IMG/VR virus record: IMGVR_UViG_3300048778_000051
Span: 1 to 37,962 of that record
Strand: one strand, 5' to 3'
Source: a virus
DNA length: 37,962 nucleotides
Shown piece by piece: positions 23,744 to 31,638 of this stretch. The notes below the pieces were generated by a model. The model did not search any database, was not told the origin of the DNA, and was given only the letters and a program-made list of their open reading frames with translations. A program made the translations under genes and the position numbers. Positions within the stretch are counted from its first letter, which is position 1; the number at the start of each line of letters is the position of its first letter.

Positions 23744-24540
23744 TGGCAGCGAGTGATAATTTAGTTTTGCATATATGTCTTCCAAGGGGTCTTGCTCTAG
23801 AAAATGGGGCTACCTTAATGGAAAATGCTACTGTGGATATAGTAAGTACACTTACTCCATTTTATGCTGGGGTAGGTCAGGTTAAGTTGAGTGGAGGTTA
23901 CTTTCTTAGAAATACCTCTGACTTAACTACAGCTTGTGAGATATACAATATTAGCCAAGAGGCTGATTTAATAACTCCTTATTATTTAGGACTTCCACCC
24001 AATGATCCGGAACAAATAAGATGGACCAATTCTCGTACTCAATGGGTTATAGCAAAAGCTGCTAGAAACCTAATATTGAATATAATAGGATTAGTAGGTA
24101 CTCCAGGATCTCATGTATTGGCTAACTTCTCTGTAACCAGACAGAGGGGAGGGGAAGGAGAGTCGGTACAAACTAAGTTGGCCCAGCTCCAAAAAGATAT
24201 AGATATTTACGCAGTAAGTTTAGTAAGTAGAGCAAGGACCCTTCCTGGTGGACACCCAAGTCCAGGATTCGGAGCAAAAGGAGTAAGGGACTGGACAGAA
24301 AAGTCACCTTCTAGAGGATGGTCTACTACTGGTATAGGTGCTAATGCAAAAGGTCCAGATTATGGTTCAGTAACTGGCGGCCGAGGAAAGCCTACCTCCT
24401 ACTTTAATAGAGTGTGGTGCTCACCTCCAATTATAAACTGGAGATCTGGTATATACCAAGGAATGTATCCTTTGACAACAGTATTTGGTGAGACAGGCTC
24501 AAGTTCGGGTTATGGATTACGAGCCGGAGGCGGTTTGTAG
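23743..24540 (+). CDS. Putative neck/virion protein, 265 aa
   Basis: This is a 265-aa protein. The N-terminal 150 residues are mixed alpha/beta and end in a helix with AKAARNLILNIIGLV. A charged helix QTKLAQLQKDIDIYAVS then leads into a long Gly/Pro/Ser/Arg-rich C-terminal part (LPGGHPSPGFGAKG, YGLRAGGGL), which looks extended. Position just before neck-type genes suggests a connector or head-tail joining role. No family is recognised by eye. Confidence 0.5.
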   Translation: MAASDNLVLHICLPRGLALENGATLMENATVDIVSTLTPFYAGVGQVKLSGGYFLRNTSDLTTACEIYNISQEADLITPYYLGLPPNDPEQIRWTNSRTQWVIAKAARNLILNIIGLVGTPGSHVLANFSVTRQRGGEGESVQTKLAQLQKDIDIYAVSLVSRARTLPGGHPSPGFGAKGVRDWTEKSPSRGWSTTGIGANAKGPDYGSVTGGRGKPTSYFNRVWCSPPIINWRSGIYQGMYPLTTVFGETGSSSGYGLRAGGGL

Positions 24541-25085
24541 TGGACTTCTATAAGCCAATGAGTGCTATAGATCTTAGGGAGGAGTTACAGGCTTTACTAT
24601 ACGGCCGTATAGATATAGTAGCTCAGGGGAGACCTGTCATTCTAAGAAAGCTAACTAATAACTTTTGTCCATGTTGGGATGGGGCTACCGGAGGCCCAAT
24701 AGCAACCTGCCCCTACTGTAGTGGAGAAGGATACTCCTTCTATGAGACCCAGGAAACTATGTATATAGCTATGGGGGTGGCTCCAATCTATAAACCTGGC
24801 TACCTATCTTCGGGGCAGTACCCACAAATGGGCATGGGTTATGACGATCCAAATAGAGCTACGGGATACTGTGAGTATACAGTTTATCCAGATTATGATA
24901 TATATAGTTCTGGGGATAAGAAAGCTCCAGATAAGATTTATGATTTAAAGGTTAATTCGGAAGGTGGATTGTACTATCCTATTACTAGAGTTTCTAAGTA
25001 TAGGGTTCTAAACGTTACTCCTTTACACGGGGATTTTGGAAGGATCGAGGGGTGCGAGCTCAGCCTTGCTAAAGAAAATTTCTAA
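24540..25085 (+). CDS. Cys-rich neck-type protein, 181 aa (GTG start)
   Basis: This 181-aa protein carries a CPCW near residue 43 and CPYCSGEGY near residues 59-67, an even CxC/CxxC zinc-type pair. The rest is Tyr- and Pro-rich with strands, ending GRIEGCELSLAKENF. The GTG start overlaps the previous stop (TAGTG) and has GGAGG 9 nt upstream. In many phages a zinc-containing protein of this size sits between capsid and tail terminator genes, so a head-closure or neck role is inferred; not certain. Confidence 0.5.
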   Translation: MDFYKPMSAIDLREELQALLYGRIDIVAQGRPVILRKLTNNFCPCWDGATGGPIATCPYCSGEGYSFYETQETMYIAMGVAPIYKPGYLSSGQYPQMGMGYDDPNRATGYCEYTVYPDYDIYSSGDKKAPDKIYDLKVNSEGGLYYPITRVSKYRVLNVTPLHGDFGRIEGCELSLAKENF

Positions 25086-25163
25086 CAAAAGTAAATAATT
25101 TAGCTAAACAGAGCACGACAACCACATTAGTACATACTATCTAAGTAATAGAATAGGAAAATC
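25086..25163 (+). promoter_or_regulatory. Short intergenic gap with TACTAT-type motif
   Basis: This 78-bp AT-rich gap contains CATACTATC at 25133-25141, a weaker relative of the TATACTA motif seen in other gaps. No hairpin is seen here. It may hold a promoter for the neck and tail genes, but the evidence is thin. Confidence 0.25.
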
Positions 25164-25841
25164 ATGCAGCCTAGACAAAGTCGTAATTTAGTACATCCAT
25201 TACCTTTATCTAGAACACCGCTTCCAGCAGTAGATATTGGTGGATTTTTCCACATGCTTCAAGGGGCTTTAGCTTTATATATACAAACAGAAGGGCAGCC
25301 AGAGAATATAAATCCGGAGTTTATAGAAGAATTTCCAAGAGAGAGATTAACAAAGCAAGACGAAACATTTGATATCATTACGTTTAGAGTTAAATCGGCC
25401 GTTCCAGCACCCAATACGAATTTAGGAGGACCTCCGAAAAGACCAGCCTTAAGAGAATCAAAGCCTAGTCCAACGTTAGGTCCTGATTATAAAGAACAAG
25501 TTTATGGCTGGTGGGAAATAGTAAGACCGGAGTTTACAATTTGGTCCAGGAATAATGCCAACGCTAATAATATGACAGAATGGTTTCACATATTTCTAAT
25601 GAAGTATGCATTTATTAATAAGTATTTTGCAGCAAGAGGCATCGAGAATTTTGTATTCATAGAAAGAGCGGATGAAGATGTAGACCACAATGAGGGTCAA
25701 GAAATTTACAAACGCCGGCTTACATATGAGTTCAGATTAAATAGAATGTTAACAACGCAATCAAGATCTTTAACAAATGTTAGTGTGACTTACGGTATTG
25801 GTAATCAAGTAGACCAAATCGAGTTAACATCTAATAAATAG
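25164..25841 (+). CDS. Putative tail terminator / neck protein, 225 aa
   Basis: This 225-aa protein is directly upstream of the sheath gene. The composition is alpha/beta, with long aromatic segments (EQVYGWWEIVRPEFTIWSR), a helix MTEWFHIFLMKYAFIN and a basic segment RRLTYEFRLNRML. The strand pattern, size and location are those expected for a tail terminator or tail-completion protein that caps the tube. The Pro-rich part near residues 85-105 (APNTNLGGPPKRPAL) is odd and could be a flexible insertion. No motif makes the call certain. Confidence 0.5.
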   Translation: MQPRQSRNLVHPLPLSRTPLPAVDIGGFFHMLQGALALYIQTEGQPENINPEFIEEFPRERLTKQDETFDIITFRVKSAVPAPNTNLGGPPKRPALRESKPSPTLGPDYKEQVYGWWEIVRPEFTIWSRNNANANNMTEWFHIFLMKYAFINKYFAARGIENFVFIERADEDVDHNEGQEIYKRRLTYEFRLNRMLTTQSRSLTNVSVTYGIGNQVDQIELTSNK

Positions 25842-25857
25842 ATTTAGGAGATAATTA

Positions 25858-27738
25858 ATGCCAACCTATAATTACCTGCCAGGCACCCAGATAAACACAC
25901 TAGACGGTGGAATGGTAGCAACAGTTACACCTTCAACTAAGTTGACTTTAATTGTCGGTACAGCTGGAACTGGGCCAGCTAATGAACCTTACTCTGTAAC
26001 AAGTAGGGCTACTGCTGCTACTGTATTCGGACTTAGCGGTTCTCTTATTCGTGGTATGGAAGAGTGTGCCAGCGCTGGCAACGATAATATAGTTCTATTC
26101 CGCGCTGGAACTACTCCTGCAACATTAACCGGAGTAGGAGTAGAGACGGGTGGATCCCCCACTCCTGGATTTACTATCACATTCAGTGAAGTATCCTCTA
26201 CTACAACTACAGATTATTCTATCTGGTATGCTAATGGAGTACTTTACGTATGGCTGAGCGGCCAACTAGTATATGCTAACGACTCAGCCAATAATGTAGT
26301 AGTAGATTCGGGTAACATCTCTATAACTGGGACAGTAGCAGGAAATACAGGACTCCTCTTCGGTACTGGTGCCACAGGTTCGCTTAGTGGAGCTATTACA
26401 ATTGCAGCTGCCGCTGCAGTACCAACTTCTGGGGGTGCCGTTCACGTAACCTTAACTCCTCCTGTTACCGGACTGTCTTTGACAGGACGTCAGACATATA
26501 TAGCCATAGCAGAAGCATTAGATCTACTTTCAATCTATCCAGTAGATCAAATATTCTGTCCAGATGCTGTCTTGGATCAACCTAATGTGGCTTACTATGT
26601 AAGTGGTACTCCTGCAACCGCAGTAAACAACCCATCAACGAATGCTAATGCTCTTGACTGGCTAAAAATTACATCCGATGGAGAAGGTGGCAACATTTAC
26701 CAGTGGGCTTCGGAGACCACCGACTCAACAGGCGCGACAGTAACGGCAATGACAGCTGTCACTGCTGCAGCTCGTATCGCTGCTGGATTCTACGAAACGA
26801 ATTATGTCAATCTTATAGGTAATTACTGCTACGATCAGGAAGTTGTTGGTCTTAATGGTACCGTAATAGGATTCATTGGAACTAGTGGACCTAAGAGTTT
26901 TGGTCTAGTAGATACAAGAAATTGGGTAGGATATCTACCTACTTTTGATCTAATTAATACTGAAGAAGTAGATATATCTGGGAAGGGTTTGCTAGGAATT
27001 CCTATTCTTGCCGGCTGCAATGCAACGAGTTTGAACTTCCTATGTACTGATTATGCTAAAGGCTACAGAGATCCAGGAGTATTTTCTACTAACAATGATC
27101 TGTATGATGGATCTATAAACTACGACACTAACAATAACCCAGTAGACATCGGTGCCTATATACACGTTGTTGGAGATTACGCTGTTGTGTCCAATGGATA
27201 CCTACAGAATTATGTGACTAACCTCGCTGGGCTGGTAGCAGGATTCCATTCTACTCTAGATCAGAAGGTAGCTCTAACTAACAAGCCTATTTCCGTAATT
27301 CAGCTGTGGAAGCCAAACAATGCACAGATGGATTCATTAACTGAGGTTGGTATAAATGTTCTCAGATTCAAGGGAAACAATAGTCTTCCCGCTTTGCTAC
27401 ACGGGGAAACGATAGCCAATCCTAATAGTGATTACATTAACCTTTTGCGGCAGGATATCAAGGGACTTGTTGTAGAGACCACGCGTCAAGTAGCGGATGG
27501 ATTTATTGGATATGCTAGTACAGATCTCCTAAGTCTTTCTGCTCTGAAGACCGCCCTGACAAACAAATACCTTGTTCTACAACAGAGAGGCTATATATCT
27601 TCATATAGCTTTACTGTTACAACAACTCAAGCAGACATCCGTCTTGGACATGCAAGTGTCAATATTAGCTTTGTCCCTGCAAACGAACTGGTCCAACTGA
27701 ATGTAACTGTTGGAATTTCACAGAGCTCTGCTACTTAA
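25858..27738 (+). CDS. Tail sheath protein
   Basis: This 626-aa protein should form the contractile sheath around the tail tube. It has the sheath pattern: N-terminal PGTQINTLDGG and the VGTAGTGPANEPYSVTS segment, a variable beta-rich middle (about 100-230), and a C-terminal core with VVETTRQVADGFIGYAST, DLLSLSALKTALTNKYLVLQ and a final RLGHASVNISFVPANELVQL strand pair. Codons are shifted to CGT/CTG, as in the capsid gene. It begins 16 bp after the neck gene with TAGGAGATAATT as ribosome site. A sheath defines a myovirus-type (contractile) tail. Confidence 0.85.
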   Translation: MPTYNYLPGTQINTLDGGMVATVTPSTKLTLIVGTAGTGPANEPYSVTSRATAATVFGLSGSLIRGMEECASAGNDNIVLFRAGTTPATLTGVGVETGGSPTPGFTITFSEVSSTTTTDYSIWYANGVLYVWLSGQLVYANDSANNVVVDSGNISITGTVAGNTGLLFGTGATGSLSGAITIAAAAAVPTSGGAVHVTLTPPVTGLSLTGRQTYIAIAEALDLLSIYPVDQIFCPDAVLDQPNVAYYVSGTPATAVNNPSTNANALDWLKITSDGEGGNIYQWASETTDSTGATVTAMTAVTAAARIAAGFYETNYVNLIGNYCYDQEVVGLNGTVIGFIGTSGPKSFGLVDTRNWVGYLPTFDLINTEEVDISGKGLLGIPILAGCNATSLNFLCTDYAKGYRDPGVFSTNNDLYDGSINYDTNNNPVDIGAYIHVVGDYAVVSNGYLQNYVTNLAGLVAGFHSTLDQKVALTNKPISVIQLWKPNNAQMDSLTEVGINVLRFKGNNSLPALLHGETIANPNSDYINLLRQDIKGLVVETTRQVADGFIGYASTDLLSLSALKTALTNKYLVLQQRGYISSYSFTVTTTQADIRLGHASVNISFVPANELVQLNVTVGISQSSAT

Positions 27739-27754
27739 CATTACACAAGATTGG

Positions 27755-27785
27755 TGGGTCGGAGTAACCAAAATATTCCGACCCA
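27755..27785 (+). terminator. Hairpin terminator after tail sheath
   Basis: TGGGTCGGAGTA (27755-27766) pairs with TATTCCGACCCA (27774-27785) around a 7-nt loop, 12 pairs with one G-U pair. A TTATTTA stretch follows, which gives a weak T-tail. The hairpin lies 17 bp after the sheath stop. Confidence 0.7.
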
Positions 27786-27842
27786 TTATTTAGAGGCTAA
27801 CGTAAGCCCGAACTAGAAATAAAATCTCCAATTAGGAAAACT

Positions 27843-28556
27843 ATGCCTAACACAATATCACCGGCTCAAGGTGGCGCTTTAGAGTCTTCTGCAACACAAT
27901 CTTATAACTCAATGTCGGGCGCAGACATCAAAGCCTGTATTGGGCAGTTGGAGTTTGCCAATCTCCAGGCAGTAAGCTATACTGTAACACGAGAAAAGGC
28001 ACCCATTTATTGTCTTGGTAGCCCAGATCCTAGATCCTTCTCTAGAAATAAGAGAGGGGTTGGTGGAAGTCTGGTGTGGGTAAACTTTGACAGGCATTCC
28101 TTACTTGATGTAATTTACCAGAGCGCTGGACAATTTGTAGCTTGGAAAGACGATGTTCGTCCAGAGTATGTGAATACAGCGTCCTCTCTACTAAACCAGA
28201 CAGCTATTTTCAATTCAAGTTTAGTAAGAGACTTCGGTCCCCCTGCTACTGCTACTATTGACCAGTTAGATCAGATAGTTGTTACTGGAGTATCTAGCCT
28301 TAAAGAGCTTGCTTCTCCTTGGTACGCCGACCAGATTCTTCCCTTCGACATTACTTTAGCTGCGACCAATGAAATGGGGGCAGCTTCTGCAATGAGAATC
28401 TTTGGTGTAGAAATTCTCAACGAAGCAACTGGATCCTCGATTGAGGATGCAGTGTCCGAATCAAGTGCAACTTTTGTAGCGCGACTAGTAGAACCTTGGG
28501 CTGCAGTACAAAGTCCGTTTGCTTCTGGAGTTGGTGGGGCTGACTTCTCTGCCTAA
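27843..28556 (+). CDS. Tail tube-type protein 1 (abundant)
   Basis: This is a 237-aa protein. Its core, SGADIKACIGQLEFANLQAV then a ...GSPDPRSFSRNKRGVGGSLV strand, resembles tail-tube proteins and matches in outline two later genes (28624 and 29561). The middle has FDRHSLLDVIYQSAG and a late strand PFDITLAATNEMGAASAM. Position after the sheath, CGT-type codons and flanking hairpins on both sides suggest it is the abundant tube protein. The start follows a 104-bp gap that includes the sheath hairpin. The alternative is a related baseplate-hub protein. Confidence 0.75.
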   Translation: MPNTISPAQGGALESSATQSYNSMSGADIKACIGQLEFANLQAVSYTVTREKAPIYCLGSPDPRSFSRNKRGVGGSLVWVNFDRHSLLDVIYQSAGQFVAWKDDVRPEYVNTASSLLNQTAIFNSSLVRDFGPPATATIDQLDQIVVTGVSSLKELASPWYADQILPFDITLAATNEMGAASAMRIFGVEILNEATGSSIEDAVSESSATFVARLVEPWAAVQSPFASGVGGADFSA

Positions 28557-28567
28557 CTTACTATCTA

Positions 28568-28599
28568 AAAGAGGCCTCTAGCCAACTAGAGGCCTCTTT
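28568..28599. terminator. Strong symmetric hairpin terminator after tube gene
   Basis: AAAGAGGCCTCTAG (28568-28581) pairs perfectly with CTAGAGGCCTCTTT (28586-28599) around CCAA, a 14-bp stem, with TTT at its right end and GTCTTTAT beyond. It lies 12 bp after the tube stop. The A-run on one arm and T-run on the other would allow action in both directions, but all genes here point right. Confidence 0.8.
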
Positions 28600-28604
28600 G
28601 TCTT

Positions 28605-28612
28605 TATACTAG
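28605..28612 (+). promoter_or_regulatory. TATACTA-like motif upstream of 28624 gene
   Basis: TATACTAG lies between the terminator hairpin and the next ATG (19 bp upstream). A promoter directly behind a strong terminator makes functional sense, since the downstream genes need a way to be transcribed. Same core as at 2881, 5075 and 6590; no -35 box is visible. Confidence 0.35.
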
Positions 28613-28623
28613 AAAATATAGAA

Positions 28624-29553
28624 ATGTCAGACGATCAATCAAATACATCCTTTGGTTTATTCCCCTCTTCTGGGTTTTCAGCAGAATCTACAGACTGGGC
28701 AGGAATTATCTCCCCAACTGACTCTATAGGAGTCGGTCCAACACCTCCAGCACCAAATCCAGGAAATACTCAAGCCTCCACGGCAGCAAATACGGCTAAC
28801 CTTGTTCCAGCTACAACCCTATCTCAATTAAATGGTTTAATAGGCGGCGGAGCCATCGTTCCAACTTCCAGTGGTTACATGGATAGTTATACTGCTGCTA
28901 CTGGACCAGCTCCGTTCATAAACTTCTTTGGCAACTCTAATATTAGAACTAGAGTAAATACCGCTTCTACTACCTTTACAGGTTCTGATTTAAAGCTCTT
29001 AATAGATTGTACTCCAGTAGGCAAACCAAACCAATTCCAGCAATTAGTAGAATGCCACACAATATCGGTTACTTCTTACCGTATGAAAAGTACAGTAAGA
29101 GCCCTAGGTTATACTAATCCTAAGGGCTATAGTCGTAGTACCAGGAGCATCGCTGGGACCATGATTTTAACTGAGATGGGTATAGATGCTCTAGCTACGT
29201 TCTTACAATCAGTTACAGTAACTGATAAATCAAAAGATTCCCAGGTAACAAAAACAGATCAATTGCCTCCATTTAATATAACTATGGTCTTTGCAAATGA
29301 GGAAGGATATGCCTCTGCAAGGACTATAATAGGAGTAGAGTTCCTTAACGACGGGACGGTTTATTCAGTACAAGATCTTCTAACAGAGAGAACCATTTCT
29401 TGGATGGCATATGATTTTACTCCCCTTCTACCTCTAGATACTTCTCAAATATATCTTCAGAGGCTTCAGAATATAACCGGCGGGGGAGAAAAGACACCTA
29501 TGGATCTAATGGCTTCCCCTCCCCTTAACGACCTAATACCTCTTGTAAACTAG
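28624..29553 (+). CDS. Tail tube-like protein 2
   Basis: This 309-aa protein has a 100-residue Ser/Thr/Pro/Ala-rich N-terminal extension (for example PTPPAPNPGNTQASTAAN), followed by a part similar to the preceding tube protein: TGSDLKLLIDCTP, then YRMKSTVRALGYTNPKGYSR, RSIAGTMILTEMGIDALATF and PPFNITMVFANEEGYASART. The order and spacing of these blocks is the same as in the gene at 27843. Its codons are less biased, suggesting lower abundance. It may form the tube tip or a baseplate-proximal ring. Confidence 0.7.
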   Translation: MSDDQSNTSFGLFPSSGFSAESTDWAGIISPTDSIGVGPTPPAPNPGNTQASTAANTANLVPATTLSQLNGLIGGGAIVPTSSGYMDSYTAATGPAPFINFFGNSNIRTRVNTASTTFTGSDLKLLIDCTPVGKPNQFQQLVECHTISVTSYRMKSTVRALGYTNPKGYSRSTRSIAGTMILTEMGIDALATFLQSVTVTDKSKDSQVTKTDQLPPFNITMVFANEEGYASARTIIGVEFLNDGTVYSVQDLLTERTISWMAYDFTPLLPLDTSQIYLQRLQNITGGGEKTPMDLMASPPLNDLIPLVN

Positions 29554-29560
29554 GTTAATA

Positions 29561-30592
29561 ATGTCCACAGTAAATATAACTACAAATTCTGCAGGGACTA
29601 ATACCTATCAACTAGCTCCAGTAGGAGGGGGAACTCCAATTACTGGGGCTATTACTTCCTCCACATTTTCTACTTCAGTACCTTCTGGATCCTACAATTT
29701 ACAGATAACTAACCCTTCTACTGGGGAAGTTCTTCATAACTCTACTATAGATGCTACATCTAGTACTTCAGTTTATGCTCAGGCTACATCACAGCAAGAT
29801 ACTAGCACAGTAGGAGTTTCCCCCACCCCAATATCTTCTGGTCAGTTTCAATCCCAAGCACATGCTGTTCAACCCCAGATATTAGTACCTCCTACAGATG
29901 CAGAGGTATTTACAGCTGCTAATGGTCAATTCGGTAAGTACTTCACTTGCCAAGATGCAAGGCTATACATAGGTAATGTTTTCATTGATGAAAACATATT
30001 TGTACAGTATACCCTCCAAGACAATAAGATTCCTATCTATGGATATAGATCCAGATATTATGATGCTACAGCCCAGGGAAAGTCTATAGTACAAGGTCAG
30101 TTAGGTCTAAACTTCGTAAGTGAGGGATACTTATATACTGTATTACAGGCCTATCAGAATTTAGTATTATCAGATCCAGGTGGGGATCAGATGACTCTAA
30201 ATAACCTTGTTTATACCTTGAATCAACTTCAGACTCAACAACAAGGACTTCCTACTACAGGTGCCGGGGCCACAGTAGCATCTAATCAGTCTCAAATAAC
30301 AGTAGTAAAAGCAGCTATAACTAAGAGTTTAAGCAACTCAAATGTTAGTTTAAGCACGGCACAAAACTATGCTACTAATGCAGTATCTATTTTCCCGGAC
30401 ATAACAGAAGGATTTTCTAATGCATTATATCAAGGTATTGCGTTTGATTTAGTGGTACAATTAGAAGGAGCGGGTAGAACCGTTAAAAGAGTTTTAGAGA
30501 ATTGTCAATTAATAGCGAACGACCAAGTAATTGATACTTCAGGAAATACACTAAGCGATGGCTATTCGTTTATTGCAAGAAGATTACGTTAA
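29561..30592 (+). CDS. Tail tube-like protein 3
   Basis: This is a 343-aa protein. The first 110 residues are Ser/Thr-rich and beta-like (TNTYQLAPVGGGTPITGAIT). The later part has TCQDARLYIGNVFIDENIFV, DNKIPIYGYRSRYYDATAQG and VQGQLGLNFV, then a C-terminal AFDLVVQLEGAGRTVKRVLE and SFIARRLR. These blocks align in order with the two preceding tube-like proteins. A Gln/Ser-rich helical insertion lies near 215-275. It starts 7 bp after the upstream gene. The best inference is a tube-related protein of the tail tip. Confidence 0.65.
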   Translation: MSTVNITTNSAGTNTYQLAPVGGGTPITGAITSSTFSTSVPSGSYNLQITNPSTGEVLHNSTIDATSSTSVYAQATSQQDTSTVGVSPTPISSGQFQSQAHAVQPQILVPPTDAEVFTAANGQFGKYFTCQDARLYIGNVFIDENIFVQYTLQDNKIPIYGYRSRYYDATAQGKSIVQGQLGLNFVSEGYLYTVLQAYQNLVLSDPGGDQMTLNNLVYTLNQLQTQQQGLPTTGAGATVASNQSQITVVKAAITKSLSNSNVSLSTAQNYATNAVSIFPDITEGFSNALYQGIAFDLVVQLEGAGRTVKRVLENCQLIANDQVIDTSGNTLSDGYSFIARRLR

Positions 30593-30610
30593 CCCGGAGA
30601 TTACATTAAT

Positions 30611-31063
30611 ATGAGTGAAGAAATCCAAGAACAAGTAGCAGAAGTAGAACAAGCAAAAGAAGAATTACTAGATCCTTATACTTTAATTGAAAAGGCTGGT
30701 GGGCCAAATAAAGATGCCATCCTAGCATTAAAGGTACAGACTCCTAATGGAAGACTTAAGGTATTCACCCCAGATGGAGGTAAACGCCTGTTTATTCTTA
30801 GGGCAGTGGGTCATTTAGAACTAGCATCTTTGTCCCGACAATTAGCAAAGAACCTCGAGCCAGAACAGAAATCCGCTGAATTAGAAGTTCTAGTATCAGC
30901 AAAGTGTACTGTTTGGACTAACGCTACTGCATCCAATAAACTAACTGCTGAAGAACTTAAAGCTGGATCTGCTGGACTTAGTTCAACCATCTTTAACTTT
31001 ATTGCATGGATGAGTGACTACGTCGATCCTACAGCCTTTGAAGTTCTTTCGAGCGATTTGTAA
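30611..31063 (+). CDS. Putative tail-assembly chaperone 1, 150 aa
   Basis: This 150-aa acidic helical protein sits between the tube genes and the very long gene at 31639, the classic place of tail-assembly chaperones, which bind the tape-measure protein during tail assembly. A Glu-rich N-terminus (EEIQEQVAEVEQAKEELL) precedes a strand RLKVFTPDGGKRLFILRAVG. Unlike many phages, no slippery frameshift to the next gene is seen. The chaperone role is inferred from position. Confidence 0.5.
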   Translation: MSEEIQEQVAEVEQAKEELLDPYTLIEKAGGPNKDAILALKVQTPNGRLKVFTPDGGKRLFILRAVGHLELASLSRQLAKNLEPEQKSAELEVLVSAKCTVWTNATASNKLTAEELKAGSAGLSSTIFNFIAWMSDYVDPTAFEVLSSDL

Positions 31064-31090
31064 TTAACTCCTTTATTTTCATAGAGTTAC

Positions 31091-31627
31091 ATGGCAAGCT
31101 ATAGAGCTACATGGCCATCGGGGGTCTCTCTATCATGGAGAGACCTCACTTGGCAAGAGTACGAAGATATATGTGGGACTAGGGAGTTATCTGATATACC
31201 TCCTGAGATCTCTGTTGCTATACTCGATACATGTGTTCTAGACGGCCCAGCTAGAGAAACATTGACAGCGGGGGCTGGTTATTTTATAGCCAACCAACAA
31301 GTATCTCATAACCCATTTAGTGGTAATGCTAAATGTCTTATAGAGATATTAAACGATGCTAGAAATGCTGTAAAGAGTGATTATCTTTTAAGCGCCCAAG
31401 CCATGGTATGTAATGTATTTGACTATAAGATAGAAGAGGTAAAAAGCTGGACCCCAAGTAAGTTTTTTATGAGAGTAGCACAAGCAGAAGTTATAGTAGG
31501 AGAAGTATTGAATCCTGCTCCTCCTCCAGCGCCCAAACAAATACCTAAAGAGAGGCCACTGAACATGAGATTATCGCCCCAGGAACTGGCTAAAAAGAGG
31601 CATTCAGAGAGAAACAATACTACTTAA
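31091..31627 (+). CDS. Putative tail-assembly chaperone 2, 178 aa
   Basis: This 178-aa protein lies between the first putative chaperone and the giant gene. It is helical with WPSGVSLSWRDLTWQEYEDI near the start, and its C-terminus is Pro-rich and basic (LNPAPPPAPKQIPKERPLNM). It is in the same reading frame as the previous gene, but two in-frame stops (31061-31063 and a TAG at 31082-31084) separate them, so it is a separate protein. The chaperone role is a positional inference. Confidence 0.5.
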   Translation: MASYRATWPSGVSLSWRDLTWQEYEDICGTRELSDIPPEISVAILDTCVLDGPARETLTAGAGYFIANQQVSHNPFSGNAKCLIEILNDARNAVKSDYLLSAQAMVCNVFDYKIEEVKSWTPSKFFMRVAQAEVIVGEVLNPAPPPAPKQIPKERPLNMRLSPQELAKKRHSERNNTT

Positions 31628-31638
31628 ATAGGCCTTAA

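Noticed and set aside
31061-31091. Stop-codon readthrough joining the two chaperone-type genes
   Set aside because: Although both share a frame, a second in-frame stop lies between them, and the second gene has its own ATG.
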